NCBI GenBank assembly: GCA_001662425.1 | Contig: BDDC01001323.1 | Coordinates: forward strand, 3,080 to 28,607 | Reading direction: 5' to 3' | DNA length: 25,528 nt | Origin: Chlamydomonas sphaeroides | Taxonomy: Eukaryota > Chlorophyta > Chlorophyceae > Chlamydomonadales > Chlamydomonadaceae | Shown: positions 11,101-20,600 of the stretch, piece after piece | Layout of the letters: every line of letters starts with the position of its first letter | Numbering within the stretch: position 1 is the first letter of the stretch | Made by a program: the position numbers and the translations under genes | The notes under the pieces: model-generated | Told to the model about the DNA's origin: nothing | The model's database searches: none | Seen by the model: the letters and a program-made list of their open reading frames with translations, nothing else

Positions 11101-11191
11101 GCCCCTCGGCAATCACGGTCGTTGCGCTGGCGCCGGTGGCCACCAGCAGAAGCGTGGCAGCGGCCAGTGCCGTAAGTCGGAGAAGCGCCAT
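8123..11191 (-). CDS. Secreted CHRD-domain protein, paralogue 2 (divergent; exon 2 unresolved)
   Basis: Exons on the minus strand: 11090-11191, an unresolved exon 2, 9782-9882, 9100-9194, 8658-8694, 8345-8461 and 8123-8134. Exon 1 gives a 34-residue signal-peptide segment starting MALLRLTALAAATLLLVATG and ending GRFQL before GTAAGT. Later exons encode GTIRMVVKNEP..RSYIIGLRLNG, GHIFYSASPNPTWPLSGG, NAGYDNVYHLSGK, and MTFKFPEAAAPELW..VNIRSKAFGGGHLQ, then LAV-stop from a 12-base last exon. Phases agree if exon 2 has length 1 modulo 3. The AHIH motif has become GHIF, and the Cys-rich tail of the paralogues is absent. Exons that are separate in genes 1 and 3 are fused here. Two exon 2 candidates exist: one homologous at 10597 downward, with in-frame TGA codons, and one open at 10810-10933. 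The gene may be functional but diverged, or decaying. Confidence 0.6.
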
Positions 11192-11714
11192 TATTGCTGC
11201 TGAGGCCTCCAGGCAGGACGTGGTGAACGGGCCGTGGATGAAACACAGTGTGTGGTGGCTTGTTGCGGTATGCCGAGAAGTGACAAGCGGACTGGCCTGG
11301 TGATATGCCTTGGTTCGCGTTCTGTGGCGAAAAAACACCGTCGTACCTGCAACCACCGAACCTAACCGCCCGACCTGCCTCGCCGTTCGGTCCGTGTGCG
11401 CTCCTCTGCACGCCGCGCGCAGCAACAAGCGCGCCAACGTACCACGACATGTAGCTCCAGGTTCGCTCGCCAACTTCGCACAGGATCTCGCACACGCCGT
11501 CCACCTACAGCAGTACAAACAGGAAACAGGCGGGACCCGCCGAACTTCGCGCACAGATTCTGCGTGCCGGTGTCTTCATTCGCACCCTGTCGTCCTCGAC
11601 CGCATTTCACGCCTGTGGTCGGTGGGCTGCGGCGGAAGATTAAAGAGCCGACGCAAAGAGTCACACCGTCGTCCTCCTTCGAGACACCATTTGGCACCGC
11701 CCCCAACCCGGCCC
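11192..11714. other. Upstream region of CHRD gene 2
   Basis: This holds the presumed promoter and 5' UTR of CHRD gene 2, lying between its ATG and the TAF12 fragment. No coding exon or clear regulatory motif is recognised. Confidence 0.3.
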
Positions 11715-11874
11715 GCGCTGCTGCCCGCCGGCCCGCCGCCGCTCAGCGCCACCTCGCCCGCCGCCGTGCGCCGCACGGCCAGCTGCCGCAGCCGGTGCGC
11801 CTCGGAGCCGTGCGCGCGGCGGTACGGCCGCAGCACGTCGCCACCAAAGCCCGGCACGACCAGGTCCCAGGAGC
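11715..11874 (-). pseudogene. Duplicated 3' fragment of the TAF12 gene
   Basis: Positions 11760-11874 are identical over 115 bases to 16271-16385 of the TAF12 gene, and homology continues to about 11715 with deletions of about 21 and 13 bases. The minus-strand translation reads SWDLVVPGFGGDVLRPYRR and on into the TAF12 C-terminus. It starts abruptly at the second half of histone-fold helix 3 and lacks everything upstream, so it cannot encode a working TAF. It sits about 520 bases upstream of CHRD gene 2, as the intact TAF12 sits upstream of CHRD gene 3. This supports a segmental duplication that carried both. Confidence 0.85.
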
Positions 11875-12621
11875 AGAAGGGTGCGCCTCCAGCAAGCCGC
11901 TGCCGCGCCCGCGCGCTGCTTGGCGGGTTCACAGCAGCCCAGGTTGACTTCTACACCGTGAACCCCATTCACACATTCTTCCATCCATTCACTGCCGCTG
12001 CCTGTGTGCTGCTGTGCCGCTGAGTGTCTGCTGCGCCCTGGCCTCCGCCGGCGCCGTGTGCGATCGCCGCTGCGAAGGTGGCCCGGGAGGTGGCCCAACA
12101 CTGCCGCAAAAATGCCACTCCGGTATGCTCCGGCCAAGCGTGGCCAGGACAGCGCAGCAAACAGATTTGCATCAGTTGTATTCCCAGCAGTCCGTTTGGC
12201 CCTTGATGACACCGCACTGCTTCCCGCCGGGACAGGCTGCTGTGCGCTGCGTACTAGCGCTACCATACATGGGCGGGATCCACGCGGACGACGCATTGCC
12301 GTACACCTGCAGACGTAACGTGCAAAATTCAAAACACGTGACTCAACCAACAGCCAAACGGCCCCAACGTCAGAGCTCCGTCCGGCGCTGCGCTGCAGAG
12401 CGAGCGCCACCTCCCTGGGCAGCCCGACGGCAAAAAGCTTCCGACGTCAGCCCCAGTTGCCTTCATTCCGGCCGGCTTCAATCCTCGTTGCTTGAGGACC
12501 CAGATCCCGGTATGCCCTGCAGGTCCGGTTCCGCTCCGCTACGGCTGCTGGCCCGCGCCCTAACCCAGCAACTGCATTACTGCCGGCCCGCACGACCCGC
12601 CCGCACGGGCTACCACATGCC
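11875..12621. other. Gene-free spacer
   Basis: No conserved coding exon is visible on either strand. It is bounded by the TAF12 fragment and the 20-bp tandem repeat, and lies in the downstream flank of CHRD gene 3. Confidence 0.3.
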
Positions 12622-12721
12622 TGAGCAACGTGCATGCGTAATGAGCAACTTGCATGTCTGCTAAGCGACTCGCATGCGTAATGAGCAACGTGCATGCCTG
12701 CTGAGCAACGTCTATCTACGC
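12622..12721. repeat. 20-bp minisatellite, five units
   Basis: Five successive 20-base units start at 12622, 12642, 12662, 12682 and 12702, with consensus TGAGCAACGTGCATGCSTRM. Most units keep a GCATGC or similar palindromic core. Neighbours differ by one to five bases. There are no unique spacers, so it is a simple tandem array. Confidence 0.9.
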
Positions 12722-13100
12722 AACCGACACGGAAGTGCGCGAGGAGTCGCCCTCGCCTTGCGCATGCAGCGGCAGCAACCTCGCAGCCCAGAGCAGCCTC
12801 TGCAGCAGCAGCACCTGAGAGCCGTCGGGTTTGCCGCCGGCAGCTGCCGGCGGACGTGGGCGTGCATGCCGGCGCGCGCGTAAGCCCGTCGCTCGTTGAA
12901 GTGTATCAGGGCGTGAAGGGCGGGCACAGGTCCTGCGTGTAGGGCGCAGCCTCCTGCGAGCGGCGGCATGGGGGCCACGGATGGGGCGGTGCGGCATCGC
13001 GTAAGGGGCGCGGCAGGAAGGACGTGACGTGTGGGCCACACAGCGCGGCACCGCCGCGTGCCATGCATCGATGGTTGACTCTGAGTCTCTCCGGGTGGGG
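12722..13100. other. 3' flank of CHRD gene 3
   Basis: This is the region immediately after the gene 3 stop codon on the minus strand. I found no TGTAA signal and no coding exon in it. Confidence 0.3.
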
Positions 13101-15181
13101 CTAGGGCAGCAGGCAGCAGGGCGTCACCTCGGGCTCCTGGCGAGGCACGTCAAGGACAAGGCGGCAGGCCGGAGAGAGATTGGACGGCGGCGGCGCACCT
13201 CGGGGCAGCAGTTGGGGCGGACGCAGCGCAGCGGCGCCTGGATGTGGCCGTTTGGGAACTGCTTGGTGTGGATGTTGACCTGACACACACCACAGAGGCA
13301 CACGCACACGGGGAGCGTCGCGCAGGGCAGTGCCGCGCGGAGGCAAGGCGGAGCCGGCGGAGCGACTTGAGGGGCCCCTGCGCCTTGGGAAGCAGGGGCA
13401 GCTGCAGCGGCACCGGCCGGCAAACTGCCGTGCCGTACGCCGTACGTTTAAGGTGCGGGACCCACCCAGGAGCGGTTAGTGTTGAGCTCGTCCCACAGCG
13501 TGGCCGCCTTGGCCTCGGGAAAGCGCGTGAACGAGGTGAGCTGCGAGGCCAGGCCCGCGGCGGCAGAGAGGAGCTCAGCAGCCTGGACATAACATAAGGA
13601 GCTCAGCAGCAGTTTGAGAGGCTGGCGCCGGGCAGGGACCTCTCGCCCTCACGCTTAATTGAACCACAGGTCGTCAGCCAACTGCGATGTGCGGCGGCGG
13701 CGGGGTGTGCGGTTGTGCGAACGCCTCAAGGGCGCCTCGGCCACGACAGAACCCACAGCAGCAAGAACAAGATGCGGTGGCAGCTGGGATCGCGCCGCGA
13801 CGGAATCACCTCGCCGCTGTACTGCAGCGTGTTGTCGAACCCAGAGCCCGCGCCGGCGTTGAAATTCCACACTGAGCCGTATGCGCGGGAGGTGCGGAGG
13901 GCGCGGAGCGTTGCGGAGGGCGCGGAGCGTTGCGGAGGGCGCAAAGGTCGGGCCCGGTCGTAAAGGGCAGCAGCTGACCCCACCATCACCACCACTGCCC
14001 CCCGCTTTGACTCCCGTGTGCCGCACCTGTGACCCGTGGGCCACCGGTGAGCTGGTTTGGGGTGTCAGCCACATGGATGTGGGCCAGTGTGATCTAAGGG
14101 GTGCAGGGTGCAGGGCGGATCAGCAGGAGCGAGCGGTGGGGCGGGGCGCGGTGGTGGGGTCTGCCGCTGCAGGGGCAGAGATACCACCGCGGGCCTCATG
14201 GCAGCTACCGGTGGCATCACAGCCTGTGCGCGCCAACTAAGCCTCACGTCGCCTGGCTAAGGGCGTCACGGCAGCAGGGCGTCGCGGTCCTGCGCAACGC
14301 ACAACTAGACCTCACGTTGTCGAGCTGGCCGTCGAGGGCCACCTCCAGCACATAGCTGCGGGCGGCGGCGTCGCTGGCGTTGCTGACCGTCAGCGTCGTG
14401 GTGCCTGCGGTCATGTGTGGGGGGGCCCGGCAGCAGTAGGAGTGCAGACGCAGGGTACACCAGCCAGAGGGTGATCCTGGTGAACCAGCCAGATGGGCAG
14501 ATGGGCGGCGGTAGGAGAGCGGCCAGGGAGGGAACCACACGGGCTGGCGGATGGGGGCGGATGGGGGCGTGCCGGCCAGGGGCCCGCCGCAGCCCACCGA
14601 GCCCCACCATTGGCGGCCGTGGGGAAGCCAGCAGCCACCACCTCTGGCGCCTGTAGGCCGAGGCGAGGGGACGGGAGAGGGGCGGGTAGGTGTTTCGCGA
14701 GATAGCGAGGACCGCTTGACGAACGGCTCCGAGGCACGACGGCGAGCGCCTCGCTAGCGCACACATGTTCAGGCGGCGGGGCGCGACCCATGGACCCGCG
14801 GACCCGCGGACCCGCGGACCCGCGGACCCGCGGACCCATCCGAGGTGTGTGTCGCGACACATGCAGAGGTGCCTCGGCACTCGGGCCACGTGCGAGGTGG
14901 CCGGGCACGCCGTCCTTGCGCAAGGAGCTTTCCTCGGGGCGGAGAGGGGCCTAGAGCAAGCACCGTGAGCACGCGTGCGGCCGGCCCTGGCGTCCGCGGC
15001 TCGGCGCCGCAGGCCTCCTCCATGTTGCCGCAAGGCCCGCTGGCTGCGGCAATCTGATATATGCCTCGCCGGCACCCACCAGCTGGAAGCGGCCCTTGGC
15101 CACCACGGTAGTTGCGCTGGCGCCGGCGGCCGCCAGCAGCAGCGCGGCCGCGGCGAGCGCCACAAGTCGCAGGAGCGCCAT
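13101..15181 (-). CDS. Secreted CHRD-domain protein, paralogue 3
   Basis: Eight exons on the minus strand: 15080-15181, 14608-14650, 14316-14404, 14027-14093, 13810-13871, 13466-13540, 13199-13279 and 13101-13136. All introns are GT-AG with matching phases, giving 184 aa. Exon 1 is a signal peptide (MALLRLVALAAAALLLAAAG) ending VVAKGRFQL. The CHRD domain follows: APEVVAAGFPTAANG, TTTLTVSNASD, ITLAHIHVADTPNQLTGG, VWNFNAGAGSGFDNTLQYSG, LTSFTRFPEAKAATLW, and VNIHTKQFPNGHIQAPL with CVRPNCCPE. AHIH and the VNIHT..P.GHIQ strand are hallmark CHRD elements. The mature protein is about 165 residues and probably extracellular. The last exon (EPEVTPCCLLP) is only modestly supported; reading through the donor instead would end at 13124. 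It is the best preserved copy and closest to gene 4. Confidence 0.8.
13893..13943. repeat. 19-bp tandem repeat in a CHRD gene 3 intron
   Basis: The unit TGCGGAGGGCGCGGAGCGT occurs at 13893-13911 and 13912-13930, with a partial third copy to about 13943. It lies in the intron between the AHIH and VWNF exons. The matching intron of gene 4 (about 23815-23855) carries a related CCCTCCGCA-type tract, so the tract predates their separation. Confidence 0.85.
14792..14837. repeat. 8-bp tandem repeat (GGACCCGC) in CHRD gene 3 intron 1
   Basis: GGACCCGC is repeated about 5.7 times without interruption. It is a simple minisatellite in the long first intron; no function is implied. Confidence 0.9.
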
Positions 15182-15778
15182 CGGCTCGGCGTCGCGGAGT
15201 GGGCAGGTACAGAGGGCGCTGCTTGAGGCAGTGCTCGAGAGGGACAACCTCCGGCAGTGGCGAAGTGGAGGCATGACTGGGACAATTGTGGCCGCACATA
15301 TTCCACACCCTGGGCACCCCGTACGCCCATCACTACTTGGGCACCTTGTTCGCTCCTCCCTGTCACCGCCCGCCGCGCCCACCCACCCGCCAACCGACCG
15401 CCCACCCGCCAACCGTTCGCCCACCCACCAATCGATTGAACTCCTTGTCGTACGCCTATCCCTGCGAAACCGCCTCCCGCTGCACCTAGATCATTACAGC
15501 CGCAAAACGCCTGATGACGTTGCCTAACATCAACCGATGCGGCGAGAGCTGGTCCGGGCCGGCGCAGTAGGCCAGGCTGCGCAGGGCGGCTGCACAAGCG
15601 CTGAGTAGCAAAGCGGAGCGCTACCGGCTCTACGCGCACGCGCGCGTAGTGGCTTCAGGCTGGCCGGAGCCTGCCGGCGCTCGCCGGATGCCGGCCCACA
15701 GGCCGAGCGCACTGACCTCGCGAGGGCCTGAGGCGTGGCCGTCGGAGTTCCAGGCAACGCGCTTCCAGCTGCCCACCG
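15182..15778. other. Upstream region of CHRD gene 3 with a 19-bp repeat
   Basis: This is the presumed promoter and 5' UTR of CHRD gene 3. A 19-base unit of the type CCCACCCGCCAACCG is repeated three times at 15381-15437, about 200-260 bases before the ATG. No conserved coding exon is visible. The right part lies in the 3' flank of TAF12. Confidence 0.5.
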
Positions 15779-15783
15779 TTACA
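15779..15783 (-). terminator. TGTAA poly(A) signal of the TAF12 gene
   Basis: TGTAA on the minus strand lies 394 bases beyond the TAF12 stop codon, in the expected orientation for an algal poly(A) signal. A second one occurs at 15495-15499. Confidence 0.5.
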
Positions 15784-16176
15784 GTTGGATGGTGTCGGTC
15801 CAACCTCATCGTGGCTTGCAGGCTGAGGCTCAACAGCACACAAGCCACCTCCCGAGCCCAGCCACACAGCCCGCGGCGCCAGCCAGCCCAAGCCAGTCGT
15901 TGCCCTGCCTACGCAAGCCATGCAAGCGAACCCGGCGGCCGTGACGCGGGCACCCTTGATCTCCAAGCGGCGCTTGTTGGGCCGCCCTGCAGCAAGGCGT
16001 CCCATCGTGCAGAGCCTGCCGCAGCGCCTACCCCACCGCCACCCGGCAAACGCAACCCGGCTCACATGGCCAGTGCACATGGCAGGCCGTTAAGTCCTAG
16101 CACAGCCCCGCCCTCCCACCCTCTCCACCCCACGCAGCCACATAGTGAGACCCCTCCCCAGCCCTCGCCCAAGCAA

Positions 16177-17223
16177 CTACCCCGTCGCTGCGTCGCCCGC
16201 GCTGCCGCCCGCCGGCCCGCCGCCCGCCGCCGGCCCGCCGCCGCTCAGCGCCACCTCGCGGTCCAGCTCCGCCGCCGTGCGCCGCACGGCCAGCTGCCGC
16301 AGCCGGTGCGCCTCGGAGCCGTGCGCGCGGCGGTACGGCCGCAGCACGTCGCCACCAAAGCCCGGCACGACCAGGTCCCAGGAGCGCTCCAGGTGCAGCG
16401 CGATGTCGCGCGCATGCAGCACCGTGCTGCCGCGCCGCTTGGCTGCCTCGCACCCCAAGCTGACCGCGTTAGCGATCCAGTCGCTGTAGAACTCGGCGAG
16501 CGCGGCTTCGGTCGCGAGCTCTATCGTGAAGTCGCGCTCCATGCCCACGGCCCGCATCGCGGCGCGCTGCCCGCGGCGCGGCAGCACGCGGCGCTCGTCG
16601 TCTGGGTGGTCGGACGGGATGGCCAGCGGCCGCATCCGCCGCGCGGCGGCGGCGTTGGCCGCCGCCGCGTTGGCCGCAGCGGCGTTGGCCGCCTGCTGCT
16701 GCACCTGCGCCAGCGTGGCCGCGAGCTGCGACTTTTGCAGCTGCTGTGCCGCCGCGAGCGCGAGCATGGCCTCCTGCGGCCCTGCGGGCCGTGGCGGCGG
16801 CGCCGCGGGCTCGCCGGGGCGCATGCGCTTGGCGTCGCTCGGGCCGTCGGCGGCGCCGTCGGCCTGGCGCTTCATGCCTGCCGCGGCCTGCTGCGCCTGC
16901 GCCTGCGCATGTGCCTGCGCGGCTAGCTGTTGTTGGACCTGCTGATATATAAGTTGCTGGTTGACAGCTGCCGCCGCGGCGCCGGGCATGCCCGGCATGG
17001 CCGCCTGCGCCGGTGCGGCCGCCGGCTGCATGTTCAGCGGCGCGATGCCGAGCGACGCTGGCTGCGCGCCGGGAGCCATCAGCCCTTGAAAGGGCAGCGC
17101 TGGTGCTGCACCCGGAGCCATGCTTCCCGGTTGCATACTTGGAGCCATGGGGTTAGGCTGCATCCCAGGCGGCAACCCCGGCGCCAGCGCATTGCGGGGC
17201 GGACCCCCGCCCGGCTGCGACAT
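16177..17223 (-). CDS. TAF12: TFIID subunit 12 (TAF12) histone-fold protein
   Basis: One uninterrupted frame of 348 aa. Residues 1-115 are rich in Met, Pro, Gly, Ala and Gln, ending in a QAHAQAQAQQ tract. Lys/Arg clusters (MKRQ, DAKRMR) at about 117-135 could act in nuclear import. An AAAAN repeat occupies about 178-194. The histone fold spans about 212-285: a helix around VLPRRGQRAAMRAV, a central helix AEFYSDWIANAVSLGCEAAK, a loop HARDIALHLER, then SWDLVVPGFG. The HLERxWxxxxPGF ending is diagnostic for TAF12, which pairs with TAF4 in TFIID (and with ADA1 in SAGA) at RNA polymerase II promoters. The start is the first ATG after an upstream stop and leaves a 382-base divergent spacer to the next gene. 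The C-terminal 45 residues are Gly/Ala-rich. A 3' fragment is duplicated at 11715-11874. Confidence 0.85.
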   Translation of the reverse strand: MSQPGGGPPRNALAPGLPPGMQPNPMAPSMQPGSMAPGAAPALPFQGLMAPGAQPASLGIAPLNMQPAAAPAQAAMPGMPGAAAAAVNQQLIYQQVQQQLAAQAHAQAQAQQAAAGMKRQADGAADGPSDAKRMRPGEPAAPPPRPAGPQEAMLALAAAQQLQKSQLAATLAQVQQQAANAAAANAAAANAAAARRMRPLAIPSDHPDDERRVLPRRGQRAAMRAVGMERDFTIELATEAALAEFYSDWIANAVSLGCEAAKRRGSTVLHARDIALHLERSWDLVVPGFGGDVLRPYRRAHGSEAHRLRQLAVRRTAAELDREVALSGGGPAAGGGPAGGSAGDAATG

Positions 17224-17605
17224 GTGCAGCCTAGCAGGCGGGGCCGCTGCTGCTAGTCGCCTGTCGACAAGACCAGCCCCAGTCGTGACGGCTCAGAGCG
17301 CGGGCCGGTCTCGCCTTGAAGATGCAAGGTGCGCCAGAAGCGGCTACCCAGCCAGGCTAGCTCAAATACATACGCTGCGATTGTCTGCTGAGGTTATGTG
17401 CTTGGCTACGGGGTTGCGGAAGCAGCTGATCGCTGCAAAGTGATCAAACGCAGCTTGGTATTTGCTATCTGGTCCCCGCGGACGCAGTGAACTATCATAC
17501 ACAGTGACTTGACAGCTAGTACTAGTATCAAGAAAAACAAGTTGGCAGCCCTTGTGCATTCGCCAACGCTGCGTGTACGCGCCATCGCCCACTTGGCCAT
17601 GCGCG
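17224..17605. promoter_or_regulatory. Divergent promoter region of TAF12 and the HEAT-repeat gene
   Basis: The 382-base spacer between two ATGs pointing outward must contain both promoters and 5' UTRs. It is less GC-rich than its neighbours in its middle part (about 17370-17560). No TATA box or factor site is clear enough to call. Confidence 0.5.
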
Positions 17606-20600
17606 ATGCCGCCAAAGCAGAAGAAGCAGGCTGATGATGATGATGACGGCATGGAGCGGGCTCCGTGGGAGGACGGCGCGCTCACGGTGCGCACGGTCCA
17701 GCATCCTCCCCGGCCATCCTTGCCTCGCCCGCCCAACTCCTCACAACGCCCGCACCGCAGGTCGACGTCACGTCTGTGCCGCCTGATGCAGTGCTCAAGA
17801 ACTGCCTCAGCAACGACCTGCCGCTGCGCCTCGCCTACCTGAAGGTACCGGCATGCAGCCACCCCCCCACAGCCGCACGGCACCCACAGCCCGCAGACCC
17901 ATGCGCGCGCTCCAGACGGCCCGCTCCAGACGGCCCGCGCTCGCGTCCATCCTCCAGACCACACCACAACCCTGATGTGCGCTGCACCCCTCCGCCGCAC
18001 GGCACCCGCCCAGGGTCTGGCGGCCGCCGCCACGCGCGCCACCCGCCGGCAGCTGCCCAAGCTACTCGAGGTGCGGCCAGCGGGAGATGGCACGGTGGCC
18101 CAACACCGTCCGGCCCCCTGGCCCTGCCACCTGCGTCCCCGAGCCCACGCCTCCTCCAACCCTCGCCATGCCGTCTCGCTCGGCCGCTGCTGCTACTGCG
18201 CAGGCCATCCCCACGCTTCTGGACGATGAGGCGCTAGGGGTGCGGCTGGAGGCGCTGGAGCAGCTGGCGCAGCTGGGTGGGTGTCGGGGGCGGGGGGCGG
18301 GAGGGGATGGCGGCAGCTGGGCACGTGCCGGGGGGGATGGCAGGTGTGCCTCGGGGTATTGAGCGATTCCAAGCAGGCCCGGTTCCGGGGCTCGGCGCCC
18401 ACAAGCCCTCCACCCCCCGCTCCTGCCGCCGCGCGGCCCCGCCCCCGGACCCAACAACCGCTGCCACCTGGCTCCGCCGCAGCCAAGCACTGCGGCTCCA
18501 CTGCTGCGCCCGAGGAGGTGCGCATGGGCCCGCGGGCATGCGGGGGAGTCGCCCGCACATCGCCTGTGCGTCGTTGCAGTCGTGCTCTGCGATCCGCCAT
18601 CTGCGAGGCCAGCAGCACCTCCTGCTGCCCGTGTTGCCGCCCTTGCTGCCGGGCAGGTGGCCGACGCGGTGGTGGATGCGCTGGAGGCGCAGCTGCGGCC
18701 GCAGCTAGACCCCACAGCGCACATCGGCGGCACGTCGGCCCTGCCCATGGTGGGAGCTCGCGCTGACGACCGCACGATACGGTACCCCTGCGATACTGGT
18801 ACCGCTCAACCGAGCGGTCAGAAGTTGCGGCGTGCTAGCTATAGGCAGCGCCCGGCGCGGCGAGCGCCCCGGGTGGCAGTGGTGGCACTGGTGGCAATGG
18901 TGGCTCGCAGAGGCCAGCGGCGCAGCGGCTGTGGTGGTGCTCATCCCCCACGACCCGAGTCATCAGCGCCCAGCCCTCCCTTCGGCACCCACCGTCACTG
19001 ACTCCCGGCGTCCCATCCCCCGGTTCCGGGAGGCGCAGCTATCGTCCCTGGACGCCGCCTGCTTCTCCACCCACCCAAGTGCCCTCATGTGTCGCCGCCC
19101 TAACGAGCTGCCCCCTCTCCTGCACCCACCCACCCCGTGCCTCCTGGCAGGTCCGGGAGGCGCAGCTGTCGTCTCTGGACGCCGCCTGCTCCGCCCTGGG
19201 GCCCGAGCACTCGGCGCCCATGCTCATGCGGCTGCACCGCTCCGCCTCCGCTGGGCTGGACAAGCCAGGCGGCATGGGCGCCCCCGGCGGCGCCGCCGCC
19301 CCGGTCTTCGGCGGCAGGTCCGGCGGCGGCGACGTCGGGCTGATGGTGCTGTCGGTGGCGGCGGTGGCGGTCCGGCACCTGCCGCCCGAGCGGGGCCTGC
19401 AGGTGGGCCAGTGGTAGTGGCAGTGGGATGTACCGAGGGGGTAGCGAACTAGTCATTCGCGAACCGAGCCAGAAGCTCGGGCCCAAAGCTGCAAAAGCCC
19501 AATCCAAAGCCGCCTGTCGTCGCAGCTGCCGATCCGCGTGTAGGTCCGCGTCGCCGTGTCGACATGCAGCAGTAGTGGGAGGCTGCCGCGTGGCAGTGGG
19601 AGGCTGCCGCGGGGCAGGAGCCAGCTGGCGCTCTGGCGCATGGCGTGCAGCCCCTTGTGTGCCCCTTGAGCCTTGGCGGACCCTTGGCGGTGGCCCTGCA
19701 GGTGGCGGCGCTGGCGGGGCGGCTGGCGGGGCACGGCGACCTCCGCGTGCGGGAGGTGGGGCCTGGGAGCTGGAGGCCGGGAGCTGGGGCTCGAGGCATC
19801 ACGGCGGCAGGCTGTGTCCGGCCGGGGCGGGGTGTCAGGTCCTGTGTGCCGGTGCCTGCCCGGGCGCTCCGGCTTGATCCATGCGCTGTTCGTATCTGGT
19901 GCCTGCCGCCCGCGCGCCTGCCGCCCGCTCCCAGGCGGTGCCCGGCGCGCTGCCGCTGCTGTACGGGCCGTACGCGGCGGCGCCCGGCGCCCTGGAGGCG
20001 ATGCTGGGCACCTTGGACCAGCTGTGCAATGACAAGGCGAGCCGCGGGGCTGGGCTTTGGGCTGTGGCCATGGCGGTGCAGGCCCGGGCGCCCTGTTTGC
20101 TCCCCTAGCTGCCGGTCCTCGCTCAGCAGTCAGCACGCCTGGGGAGTGCCGCACCACCGGCCGGGCGCTGTGCTGTTCACAGGCCATAGGCGCAGCGGCT
20201 TGTGGGCTGCGACGGTGTGCCCCCTCCCCTGGCTATCGCTTGTGGTCGCTAGGAATCCCACGTGCGCTGTCCTGCACGTGCAGCCCCTCTCGAACACACG
20301 CGCACGCACGCCACCGCTCGCCGGCCGCAGGTTTGGAGCGTGCGCCAGGCCTGCGCCCGCGTCGTGGGCGACTTGTCCGCCCTCATCGCCACCTCCGACG
20401 ACCCCACCGGCTCCACCTCCGCACCCTCCACCTCCTCCCCCGCCCGCGCGCCACGCCCGGCTACGCGGCCGCAACCCCCGGCCACGAGGCCCGAGGCGCT
20501 GCAGCTGTCCGCCCGCGCCGACGGGCTGCAGGCCCGGCTGCTGGGTCCGCTGCTGCTGGACACGCTGCTGCCGTTCAAGTCGCAGTGGGTGCTGACGGCG

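Noticed and set aside
12622..12721. CRISPR-like array
   Set aside because: Units are directly adjacent with no unique spacers, and the genome is eukaryotic.
14305..15639. 444-codon minus-strand open frame
   Set aside because: It runs through exons and introns of CHRD gene 3 mostly in the wrong frame and is Arg/Ala/Pro-rich. It is an artefact of GC-rich DNA with few stops.
15649..16926. 425-codon plus-strand open frame
   Set aside because: It is antisense to TAF12, with composition typical of a shadow frame (Arg, Ala, His); the minus strand carries the recognisable histone fold.
18592..18660. Alternative frame of HEAT exon 5 reading HLLLPVLPPLLPG
   Set aside because: It looks like a HEAT helix, but it cannot be joined in phase to the flanking exons without a frameshift. 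The phase-consistent frame was kept, with the doubt noted.
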